This document shows, one piece after another, positions 47,118-57,664 of a stretch of 64,000 nucleotides of DNA (its first letter is position 1; each line of letters starts with the position of its first letter). The stretch lies in contig CM041104.1 of the NCBI GenBank assembly GCA_023079485.1, forward strand, positions 373,676-437,675, in the 5' to 3' direction. The notes beneath the pieces were generated by a model. The model saw nothing but the letters and a program-made list of their open reading frames with translations, was not told the origin of the DNA and ran no database searches. Origin of the DNA: Archilochus colubris (Eukaryota > Chordata > Aves > Apodiformes > Trochilidae). Position numbers and translations under genes: made by a program.

Positions 47118-49086
47118 TCTGCAGTTGGAATATGTTCCCCTGAATGAAGGCAACCAGAAGAAGGACCTAGAAGAAGCCTGGGGGCTTTAAATCAAACATG
47201 GCCCTGCCAGGTCTGCATGGGGGAGCTCCTGACAGTGGGTCCTGGGCTCCCCAGTTGCATCGTGGCTTGTCCTGGGCTTTAGAAAGTACTCAAACTCTTT
47301 TAGATGGGGTCAGCTATGTGTTTAGCACCCAAATACAACAGGGTCCCCAGTGCTCACATCTGGTTCCTCCCTGCAGGACTCTGCCCATAGCTCACAGACA
47401 CTGTTTTCAGAAGGAACTGGGTGAAGGTTTTCAGCACCCAGGCTGCTCACAGGGGGAGCAATGGGCAGCACTGGGCAGCTGAAGGCTTTGAATGTTGTTT
47501 TCAGCTGGATCCTGCAGTTCCCCTGAGGGTTTTGAGAGGTTCAAGAGGACCCAAGGTGGTCTCTCCAATGGAAGGTTGAACAACTTCTTCCAGAAGTTTC
47601 TTGGGTCTCCTGGCTTGGACAAGTGATAGATGTGGCTGTTCAGCTGGGAAGAAAAGAGCTTCCCTCACAAGGCCCTTTGAAGGACTCAGGGAGCCAAGAA
47701 TTCATTTGTTTTCAATGCTTTTCAGCTCTAAGAAGAAACCCCAAGTAGCAAGGTTCCTCATCTTTTAAATACAAGTTTTCATCAGAGTGTCAGAAATCCA
47801 CTGACAATCACCCCCTCCTTCTGGGATAAAAAGCTTGATTTCTCGAGTGGATCATGATAAAAATTTCAATTGTAATGAAAGCATTTTTGATAATCGTGAG
47901 GAGAGAAAAGCAAACTCTTCAGGTGCCTAAATCAACCTTCTCTAGGGACTTTTACTCATCTATTTAATTACTGTAGGGTGTAAGATTTTTCCATTCTTTC
48001 ATTTTGGGTTTGTCAGGATCCAGAGTTGAAAACACCCCAGGCTCCTTGATTGGGGTTTAATGCAGAATATCAGCCCCAAACCCACTCAAGCACCAGCACA
48101 CCTAGCCATAGAGACACAGCACAACACAGCCCCTTCTCCTGAGCATGAATTGCTCTGACCAGTCTTGATTTAAGAGTGGACCATGGCACTGAGAAGAACC
48201 CAGCAAACCCCTAGGAACAGGAGCACCCACCCAAAGACAGTCTGTGCTCATTAAACCAGCTGCAGCCTCTTCTTTCCCTTACATATAGAAAATGAGAATA
48301 AAGTTTCTCCCTGCCTGCTAATGTTTTCTTGTTCTTTAAAGATCTGACATGTTTGAAGATAAAAGTGCTGCTGAGATGAAAGCCCCGTTACAAGACAAGG
48401 GGTATCTCCAGATGACAAAGCAAGAAGTGAGTTTTGGGGGGTTCTGCCTGTTCCCACTGACTGCACAGCCCTGAGCTGTCTTCTTGTTCATCACCCAGCC
48501 TGGTTCCTCACCCAAGAAGCCTCCACCACAATCAGGACTTCACTGCCCTGGCTGCTATCATTCCCTCTGCAAGTAAAAAAGATGTGGACACGATGCCTGG
48601 ACAGTCAGTTTGGGTGGGAGAAGGGTGGTTACAGACAGACAAACAGAGCAGTGTGGACAGGCTGCCTGTAACATCCACAGGGTGCTGGTCCCAGCAGTGG
48701 GTCCTGAGGGTCAAGCTCTTGGTAAATGTAGGGAAAAAGCCGTGTCAGAGCTTCAGTTTCAGGATGACAAATGTTTTACACTGAGCTGTAAAGACACAAA
48801 CCAGACTCCCCCAGCTCCCTGCACAGAGCCCTCACCTTGGCATGGCCCTTGGCACCAGGTACCTGTGCCAACAGAGAGATGCTCAACCACATCATGGCCA
48901 AATGATGGACAGAGGTGTCAGGAGTCCATGAGGAATGGCTGAGCATCCCTCACCAATTCTGATTCATGAGCTGAAATGCAAAGGTACAGGGCAGATGATT
49001 GCCTCAGACCACGTGGGATCCTAAAAATCACTGAACAGGAAACCCACCAGAAAATCAACAAGAATGGGGCCTGGAAAGCCAACCAG
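47118..49086. other. Unique sequence
   Basis: No repeat or exon recognised. The part at 47820-47990 (GATCATGATAAAAATTTCAA, TTGTAATGAAAGCATTTTTG) is AT-rich and resembles conserved non-coding DNA by appearance only. Confidence 0.4.
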
Positions 49087-49428
49087 TTACTCCTGCCAGC
49101 TCTGACAGGTTGACACCCCCAGTGACACCATTCCCACCCCACTCCCAGTCCTCAGGATGGGCTCCTGCCAGCACCGCTACTTGGAGCATCCTTCTCCTTG
49201 CCCCTCCTGCTCCCTGCTGTGTTTCCTCTCCAGGGATTCCCACTGCTCCCATGGCTGCATCCAGAAATGCTCTTCCTGTTTCTCCTTATGCTGTTTTCTG
49301 TCATACCCAGGAACTGACCCCAGGTGAGGTTAAATTGTCTCTGCTGGCCAGGAGTCTGAAGGGAGCCAACCCTCCTCCCTTGGACAATGACACCAGAAAT
49401 AACAGAACCCCAGACTGGTTTGGGTTGC
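49087..49428 (-). repeat. Inverted duplicate, copy A, with about 25 bp of CR1 3' end
   Basis: Read on the minus strand it starts with the last 25 or so bases of a CR1 3' end (CAACCCAAACCAGTCTGGGG, then TTCTG) and runs on for about 310 bases of non-CR1 sequence. The same arrangement is at 55366-55709 in the opposite orientation, with three base differences and one 4-bp indel in about 340 bases. A frame of 117 codons (49110-49460, plus) is also open in the other copy, but the copies are too alike for this to show selection. Confidence 0.93.
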
Positions 49429-49796
49429 TCTCCTGGCCAGTCCTTGTATGTTCCCCATGAACACCTCCAAAGTTTGCATCTGATTGAGATGCAGTCAGCA
49501 GAACCTTCCCCAGGCATTTCCTTTGTAAAGACACTTGAAATATTTCAATAACTAATATATGCTGAAGCTTACACAGTTAGGAAAAACAGGGGGGACGACT
49601 GTCTGCCTCTGGCCATCCTTAGCATCATCCCTGCATCCTGACTCAAACCTCTGCAGGCACAGGACAGGGCCAGAACTCAGCTGTGAACCTGAGCATGGCT
49701 GGAGCCCCACTGGGACCAGATCCCTGCTTGCAGAGCAGCTATGGAAGGGCCTGGGCACAATGCTGCCTGCACTGGGCTCCCACAGCACCCCTGGAC
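49429..49796. other. Unique sequence
   Basis: Nothing recognised. Confidence 0.5.
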
Positions 49797-50515
49797 CATA
49801 GAATCAAATTACCCCAGACTGGTTTGGGTCGGGAGGGACCTACAAGCTCCCCCAGTGCCACCCCTGCCATGCTCAGGGACACCTCCCACAGCCCAGGGTG
49901 CTCCAAGCCCCATCCAACCTGGGCTGGAACACTGCCAGGGATGGGGCAGCCACAGCTTCTCTGGGCACCCTGGCACAGGGGCTCAGCACCCTCACAACAA
50001 AGGATTTCTCCCTAGTATCTCATCTCAATCTCCCCTCTTTCAGCTTGGGACTATTCCCCCTCATCCCATCCCTCCCTGCCCTTGTCCCAAGTCCCTCCCC
50101 AGCTTTCCTGGAGCCCCTTCAGGCACTGGAAGGTGCTCTAAGGTCTCCCCATTGCTCCCTTCTCTTCTCCAGGCTGAACACCCCCAACTCTCAGCCTGGC
50201 TCCAGAGCTGCTCCAGCCCTCCCAGCAGCTCCAGGGCCTCCTCTGGACTCACTCCAACAGCTCCGTGTCCTTCTGCTGTTGGGGACCCCAGAACTGAACC
50301 CAGCACTGCAGGGGGTCTCACCTGAGTGGATCAGAAGGGGACAATCCCCTCCCTGGCACTGCTGGGGATGCAGCCCAGGACACTGATGGTTTCTGGGCTG
50401 TCAGCACCCATTGCCAGCTCATGGGGAGCTTCTCATCACCCAACAACCCAAGTCCTGCTCCTCTCTCTCAATCTTTTCTCCACCCAGACTGGATCCATGC
50501 TTGGGATTGTCCCCT
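49797..50515 (-). repeat. CR1 LINE copy, longest in the window (about 720 bp)
   Basis: Minus-strand CR1 of the common subfamily. From the 3' end: CATAGAATCAAATTACCCC, GGTCGGGAGGGACCTACAAG, CCATGCTCAGGGACACCTCC, GGCTGGAACACTGCCAGGGA. Further 5' in the element are GGGGACCCCAGAACTGAACC (the FWGP region), GGATGCAGCCCAGGACACTG and CCAGACTGGATCCATGCTTG (the KANRVLGC and NP..Q.RLG regions). The first 450 bases are nearly identical to the 20.6-kb copy. Frame broken. Confidence 0.95.
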
Positions 50516-51850
50516 GTCAATACAACAAAATCATAATATGATTTATTTATGGTATTCTTTCTTGATCCTTAATAAACCCCTTGGCTCCATTGTTTGTAAG
50601 CTTGGCCAGTGAAACCACTCGGGGTGTTCCTCTTGGTGTCAGGGCCATGGGGAACACACAGCAAAGCTTCCAAGAGCTAAAGGCTCCACTGAGCACACGG
50701 GAACTGATAATTTTTATAGGCTTGCAAAATGTCACCAATATATTTCTTTGTGTTCATGTTTCCTGGAAATCACTCTTAAGAACAACCCTCTTGAATTTGG
50801 ACTACTGTGCTCAAACATCTTTGCCCCAACCAAGGTTGTTCAGCAAATTATAACCAGCTTACACAGAGAGGGGGGAGTCAGGCAGCTCAGCAAACACACA
50901 TTGCTTTTGGCTGCCTGGGCCTCCCCTGTTGGGATGCTGAGTACCTGGTTCAGAGGCAGCACAGCCTTGGGGGGTGGAAAAAATTCCAGAGAGAGTCAGA
51001 AATGATGTTACTCAAAGGCAAGAAGTATTTAGTGCAGATGGGTTCTCAAAGTTGTTGTTTCCTTTAAAAAGGAAAGATTGTTCTCAGTCAGAATGTCCCA
51101 GGTGGAAGGTGAATTTAACCATCCAGCTGCCATCACTGTGACATCTGGCTGGAGTCTTCCTGCCAGCATTTCAGAGGCTGAAGTGTAATCACAGCCTCAT
51201 CTAGCAGAGAAAAATGAAGAAGCTGCTACTGAAAATCCCTGTCTGAAGTTTCTGTGGTCAGGCAAATGAGGACAGAGTATCTGCAAGCCTGGCAGTTCCA
51301 TGAGCTGCTGGGTGTCTGGGACTCAGGGGGGTCTTGAAGCATTTCTCTGGAAATTTGAGACCTGGGAACCTGTGGTGTGTTGGCAAGCTCAGATTGAACA
51401 AAATACAGCCCAGAGTTTGGCTGTCAGGGGCCTCCTGGAAGAGAAAATCATGATGCATTGGCACAGGCTGCTCTGCACTTCAGCAGGGTGGACATGGAGA
51501 GAAAAGGATTTTTTCTATTACTTGATATTTTTAGAGCTATCAATAAAATCTGTGTGGAAACCCCTCAGTGCTGGCCCTAAGCCCTGCTGCGATGGCAGCT
51601 TCTGGCTTCAGAAAGCAATAGTTTTGTCTCTTTCACTCAGAAGAGGCAGGTGGCCTCAGTGCCTTGGGGTTGGTCCCATGAAGATGGCTCTGACCCATCT
51701 GAAAGGGCTGCTGTTCCCTGCCCAGCATGGTGCTGGGGGCACTGGGTGCTCCAGTTGTCCCATGGGGACTGCTCTGGTGTCTGAGCTGCCCCAGGTCCCA
51801 CCGATTGTCACCGGCGTGTCCCATGGGAAGTTCGCTGAGCAGAACTCCCC
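50516..51850. other. Unique sequence
   Basis: No gene or repeat recognised. A 235-codon plus-strand frame (51300-52007) crosses this region and the repeat at 51851; it has no domain I know. Confidence 0.4.
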
Positions 51851-51917
51851 TCTGCTCCTCTCTGCTCCTCCCTGCTGCTCCCTGCTCCTCTCTGCTCCTC
51901 TCTGCTCCCCTCTGCCC
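51851..51917. repeat. 10-bp pyrimidine-rich tandem repeat (TCTGCTCCTC)
   Basis: Six to seven units of TCTGCTCCTC with variants CCTGCTGCTC and TCTGCTCCCC. Confidence 0.92.
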
Positions 51918-54555
51918 CAGGACAGGCTGACACTAAGACCTGTCCCCATCTTGGCACTGGCAAGGAAGCTGCCCCTGCCCAAACCCCTCCTGCCCAGCTC
52001 TGTCTGAGGTCTTCATGGACACCTTCTGCAGACATGGCCAACTCCAAACCCCCCCTGGAACCATGGGACAGAGATTTAAGGGCAATGTGGCACCAGCAGG
52101 GAACGTCAGCATCCCTCAGCAGGGCTGCCAGGAAGGGGGGAATCTTCTGTGATGGGAAATCCCCAATGAGTGCTGTGTTTCCACCTGGATCTGGCCATGG
52201 CCCTGCAGCTCTCCTGCCTTCCCAGCACCAGCTGGAATTGCTGGGTCTCTCCCTGCCCTCTGGGAGCAGAGGACATGGCTCACTCTCAGGGAACACATTC
52301 ACCATGCGATCTCCTCCTTTCAGACCAGATAAAAATACCAATTAACACCAAGCAAATATGGTGCTTGCCTGGTACTTATCAAACCCCACTTTATTACAAC
52401 ATCAACCTTTAGAGCCTTGGAGCTGCCTGACACTGCAAAACCCCCCAGGTACACAGAGCACCCAGCCCCCAGACCTGCACCTTGTTAATAACAGCCCCAA
52501 GTGCAGGATAATCCTCCCACACCCAGAACTGAACACCACAACAGCTCATCTGTCACACAACACAGACAGGACAGGTCCTGATGGATGGAACAGCCACTGG
52601 AACCCCGTGAGACACCTCAATGGGATGGCAGCAACACTGTGCCAGGCTGTGGAGGTGGAGAGAGCTCATCAGAAACTTTAATGCTTTCCATATGCACAAG
52701 GAAATCCCATTTGCAGAGATTTCTCCTTTGCTCCATCCATCTGCCTCCCCGAGATATTCCTTTTTGTCTCTTATTTATGGCTGTAATTTTGATGCCACAG
52801 TTATTGTACACGATCTGCTCTGTGTTTCTCTCACTTGCTTTGAAATTGCCCTTTTTCAGCTCAATTCTGAAGTCATTTATTTGCTCACAAAATAACCAGG
52901 CCCTGAACCCAGCAACCAGTTTTGCAGTGTCTAAGATACAGGGTTTTTTTTCTTATGCAGTGGTGCACATACATCCTTTATTATTGCACTTAAATGCTTA
53001 TTAACAATTCATGGAATCTTAAATGTCTGGGAAAAAAAAAAAAAGTGCTGCTTGAGCTAAATATTTTTAGAGCATCTCTTAGCCCAGAGCCCTTTTCTGC
53101 AAGTGTAGGCTGCACACTGGAGGAGAGCACAGCTCCAGGTTGGCATTTCCGGAGTAATCACATTTTTTTTACCAATATCTTTAATCCATGTACAAAAGAA
53201 AGTGACACAGCTGCTAAAAACTACTTTGCACAGTATACACTTTGATTCCCCCAGGCTCCATGTTATGGGCACTGGAGACTTTGGTGATGAGCACCCTGCT
53301 CTGCAGCCACGCTGCTCCTGTCCCTGTCACCATCCTGAGTCCACATTCAGCAAGTTATGGTTGGACTTAGGGTGTGTTTAGATTTAGCAGCACATGAACA
53401 CCCCAGGAGATGCTTTCTCCCTCCTGCAATCACCTCCATGGCACAGACCAGGATGGAAAAGGCAGTGAGAAGCTTGGGGTGCTGCCTCCCCAGAGCTCCC
53501 TGGTAGCAGAGGGGGGTGATGAGGTTCTGGGGTGGGTGCCCAGAGCACTGAGGAGCATCCCTTTCCCACTCAGTTTCATGGGATTCAAGGCTCTAAGTAG
53601 TTTACAGGTTAAAATCTTCCTCTTCTGCAGAGGACTCAAGAGTCTCCAAGCAAGTGGAACAAACAAATATTTAGAAACTGTAAATATTTAGAACTTGGGA
53701 TATATCCAAACCTAAGCAGTAGCCTGCAACAGCCTCTGCCAGCATCCCCTGGGGCTGCCAGGACAGCAAATTGTCACCTCCCCTCCTGGACAGCAGCAGT
53801 GGTTGGGGGCAGCTCCTGGGATCTGCTCTGTAGTGAGGTTTCACTCAAGCAAATGTGACTGTCAGAAGAAAAAATGGGAATTTGAAGTCATGTATTAACT
53901 CAGTGACCTCTGAGTGTGCAAACCTTAAATTCTAAGCACTTTCCCAGCAACAGCTGAACCTTGCAAAGTAACACAGCTTCTCTTTGAGCTTGGTACCCCC
54001 AGTGTCACAGCTTTGGCCAGTGACCAGGGCACAGATTCTGCAGTTCCCCCACTTCCCTACCAGGAGAAGAAGAAGAAGGGAGTAAGGGAGAGAGACTTAA
54101 AGGATGGAAGAAAAGCTCAGGTGGGTTCACTGAAGCTGTAACACTGCTGGTGAATCACAAATGTAAATAAACTGTGGAAATACAGAACCAGGCAGGGTCC
54201 CACTGAGAGTCCCCAACAGGCTCAGAGCAGCCAAGGTCCTACCTGGGAAGGCAGGAGGTGACCTGGCTCAATGGATGAAGTTCTTCTCCAGTGAGGAAAT
54301 GAGCAGCAGGAGCAAACCAACAACCAGATCCCAACCCAGGCAGCACAGCAGCTGGAGAAGCCACAAGAGGAAACTCTTGGGAGCCATTTTATAGTGGGCA
54401 CCATGGGCAGGAGCACTGTGATTGATCCCTTTGGGTCCCCTGAGCCATCCTCTCCTCCCCATAGGCACAGCTGCTCCCCAGTGGAACTGCCCCACCAGGT
54501 TTGTATCCTGCTCCTCTCCAACCAGGACACCCAGGAAGCAGACACCCAGGTCACT
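51918..54555. other. Unique sequence
   Basis: A-run at 53033-53044, otherwise no repeat family or exon recognised. Confidence 0.45.
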
Positions 54556-54652
54556 TCCCTGCTGCAGGTGACCCTGCTCTGGCAGCAGGGTTGGACATGG
54601 ACTTGATGATCTTTTCAGGTCCCTTCCAAGCCCAAACTTTCTGTGAGTCTGA
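54556..54652 (+). repeat. Short CR1 LINE 3'-end fragment
   Basis: Plus strand: CTGCAGGTGACCCTGCTCTG, GGTTGGACATGGACTTGATG, CAGGTCCCTTCCAAGCCCAA, then CTGTGAGTCTG. Diverged. Confidence 0.85.
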
Positions 54653-55034
54653 GAGAAGCAAGATGCTGCAGTACAAAGACCCCCAGGGCCCTGACACTGA
54701 AATTTCCTCCTCTTGAAAAGCCACCCAGTTGGGAGACTCTCCCTGGGGGTCCTCCCTTTATCTTGACCTCTTCTTTCTTTCCTTCTAGCACACAAATCCC
54801 AGCACATCCATCCCAGCAGGGTAAGCTGAGGAAATGTCATTTGTCTGCAGCTCCATCAGCATTCTGTGCTGCTGATGTGTGAGCAGCAGCACCTCTGCTT
54901 CCAGACTTGAGTCCTTGAGGAGTGGAAATCCACGTTTACTTCCACTGACTCCCAGGCAATGCAAACTGCTTCACATCTCCACTGCATCCCTGACACCTGC
55001 CCTCAAGGGATGCTCTGCAGATCAAAGGAAAGAA
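54653..55034. other. Unique sequence
   Basis: Nothing recognised. Confidence 0.5.
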
Positions 55035-55391
55035 GGAAGAGAAGGCTCCAGGAACACCTTGTAGGTGCCTTCCAGTACCTGGAGGGGCTCCAGGAAAGCT
55101 GGGGAGGGACTTTGGATGAGGACTTTTAGCAATAGGACAAGTGGTACTGGTTTTAAACTGGAAGAGGGGAGATTGAGATGAGATATTAGGGAGAAATCAT
55201 TTCCTGCGAGGGTGCTGAGCCCCTGTCCCAGGGTGCCCAGAGAAGCTGTGGCTGCCCCATCCCTGGCAGTGTTCCAGCCCAGGTTGGATGGGGCTTGGAG
55301 CACCCTGGGCTGTGGGAGGTGTCCCTGAGCATGGCAGGGGTGGCACTGGGGGAGCTTTAAGGTCCCTTCCAACCCAAGTCTGGGGTTCTGT
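55035..55391 (+). repeat. CR1 LINE copy (3' end) joined to the duplicated segment
   Basis: Plus-strand CR1 of the common subfamily: GGGGCTCCAGGAAAGCTGGG, GAGGGGAGATTGAGATGAGA, GTGCCCAGAGAAGCTGTGGC, AAGGTCCCTTCCAACCCAAG, then GGGGTTCTG. It lacks four bases (ACCA) of the usual CCCAAACCAGTCTGG ending, which copy A at 49 kb keeps. Its 3' end runs straight into the inverted duplicate. Confidence 0.94.
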
Positions 55392-55709
55392 TATTTCTGG
55401 TGTCATTGTCCAAGGGAGGAGGGTTGGCTCCCTTCAGACTCCTGGCCAGCAGAGACAATTTAACCTCACCTGGGGTCAGTTCCTGGGTATGACAGAAAAC
55501 AGCATAAGGAGAAACAGGAAGAGCATTTCTGGATGCAGCCATGGGAGCAGTGGGAATCCCTGGAGAGGAGACACAGCAGGGAGCAGGAGGGGCAAGGAGA
55601 AGGATGCTCCAAGTAGTGGTGCTGGCAGGAGCCCATCCTGAGGACTGGGAGTGGGGTGGGAATGGTGTCACTGGGGGTGTCAACCTGTCAGAACTGGCAG
55701 GAGTAACTT
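55366..55709 (+). repeat. Inverted duplicate, copy B
   Basis: The last 25 or so bases of the CR1 above plus about 310 bases downstream are the reverse complement of 49087-49428 at about 99% identity. The match ends at GGCAGGAGTAACT. An 18-base segment then intervenes before a shared short CTGGTT. Sequence beyond is unrelated. Confidence 0.93.
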
Positions 55710-57353
55710 TCAGCTTGGGAGAAACTGGTTAGGGAGAACATCCCCCAGGAGGATGGTGTGATTTCAGAACAGCTCAGCACAGAAGATGTCCCCATCCTTG
55801 GAGAGCTGCCTGATGTAGCTAAATAAAGTCATAACCTATCCAACATTGGCCAGGTCTTCTCCAGGGATGCCATGGGAGCTCATCCTTAAAACCTGGCAGA
55901 AACATTTTCTTCTCTATGTTTTCAGAAGTGCAAAGTTCTCACACTTTGAGGTGGATGGATTATCCTGCTGAGATGTCACCCAGAGAGCAGGCCCTGGACA
56001 GGATTCACTTGAGCTTTATTCCTCCCATTTTTCAGCCACATCTCACTTTGGTTCTGTCAGCTTGAGAGGTGGAAACTGTACAACATTATCAGTGATCTTC
56101 AGCCCCTCAGCAGCAAACAAGGACTCTGAAATCCACAGGAAGCATCTTTTGAAAGCTGTGATTATGCACTGACCTCCACATTTACTGCAGGTGCCCTAAT
56201 TCATTGCAGTTTCTGCAGGTTTGTTGGGAAATCAATAACCATTTGCATTGAGAAACTGTTTCTCACAGCAAAGCCCACGGTGGGTGTTGTCTGGGCTGGG
56301 TTCATGCCTGACCCTTGGTTTACTTCCTGCACAGATCTTACACTGCTGCACCATCCTGGCATCTTCAGTGGGCATCTTCATTGATGGGGCAAGTTCTAGA
56401 GCACACTTCTGGGTCAAGTCAGCCTCTGTAAACAGCTATTTTTTGATCACTTAATTCTATACAGATCTATAGAGAGCAACCCCCCTTGTGCCTGTAATTC
56501 CTCTTCAAACTGGCAAAGCTCCACAAGTTCAGGGGAATAGGTTCAGGAACCCTGAAATAGGTTTTCCCTTTTTTTTCATTCTGTTGATTAATCAGAAACT
56601 CTGCAGCCACTCAAGCTTTGGTCATTCTGCAGCATATTCAGATTCCCTGCAAACATTTACTCTCGTTTGTTTAATAGTGCTATGAGACTGCTCACTGGGT
56701 TATGTGCTCTGCTCTTCATTTTCATACAGAAAAATGCCAGATTTTTCCCCCTGACAAGCCCAACATTTCAACACAGTGTTCCAGTTTCTCTGTGCTAATG
56801 GGCCAGATGATCAGAGTGGTATTGAGCAGGTCCCATTTCCCCCAGTTTTACCCAGTTTGTTAGGGGAAGGGAAGGGCAGGGAAGGGAAGGGAAAAAGAAC
56901 CCAAACCAAATCAAATCAACCACTCTCCAGAGAACCTTTTCTGGCAGTGGGGTCTTACAACAGAGTTTTTGGTTTGATTTGGACATGTGTATGAAATCTT
57001 ACAGAGAAGACACCAGAGTGATCTAGGCAGGAGGTGGATGATGGGAACATTTGGGTTGTCTGGGAGCTCCTTTGAAGCACCCACAGGATAAGCAGACAAG
57101 AAGATGTTGTGTAGGTGTAGGCTTCATCTGATTGCATGTGATCAGACCTGTGTGGTGGCTGTCAGCCTGTGAGGAAGGGAAAAGACCCTCTCTAGCAAGT
57201 CAGGATTCCTCTTCTAACAGAGACCAAACAAGGAGGAACTTCTGAGGAAGCTGCTGGGGCTTCTGCTTGGAGAGGAGCACTTGAAAATGGGATACAAACA
57301 GCCCAGTGAGTTCAAAAGCCAGTGGAAGGCAGAGACAGGCATACAGCACAAAC
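55710..57353. other. Unique sequence with a short (GGGAA)n run
   Basis: (GGGAA)n with a GGGCA interruption at 56864-56893. No gene recognised. Confidence 0.5.
56864..56893. repeat. (GGGAA)6-like simple repeat
   Basis: About six units, one altered. It lies 460 bases before the much longer TTTCC array, which is the complementary type (pyrimidine on this strand). Confidence 0.88.
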
Positions 57354-57664
57354 CCTTTCCTTTCCTTTCCTTTCCTTTCCTTTCCTTTCCTTTCCTTTCC
57401 TTTCCTTTCCTTTCCTTTCCTTTCCTTTCCTTTCCTTTCCTTTCCTTTCCTTTCCTTTCCTTTCCTTTCCTTTCCTTTCCTTTCCTTTCCTTTCCTTTCC
57501 TTTCCTTTCCTTTCCTTTCCTTTCCTTTCCTTTCCTTTCCTTTCCTTTCCTTTCCTTTCCTTTCCTTTCCTTTCCTTTCCTTTCCTTTCCTTTCCTTTCC
57601 TTTCCTTTCCCTTCCCCTTCCCCTTCCCCTTTCCCTTTCCCTTTCCCTTTTCTTCTTTTCTTTA
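57354..57664. repeat. (TTTCC)51 pentanucleotide array with hexanucleotide edge
   Basis: About 51 perfect TTTCC units (57356-57610) are followed by three TTCCCC and about three TTTCCC hexamers and a T-rich end. The strand is pure pyrimidine for about 300 bases. All frames are stop-free (FPFLS on plus, KERKG on minus), so long open frames of up to 173 codons across it are artefacts. The copy number in the assembly may not be exact. Confidence 0.98.

Noticed and set aside
49110..49460. 117-codon frame also open in the inverted copy at 55357-55683
   Set aside because: The two copies are about 99% identical, so shared openness reflects recent duplication, not selection.
51300..52007. 235-codon plus-strand open frame
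   Set aside because: It crosses a 10-bp tandem repeat that removes stops. No recognisable domain.
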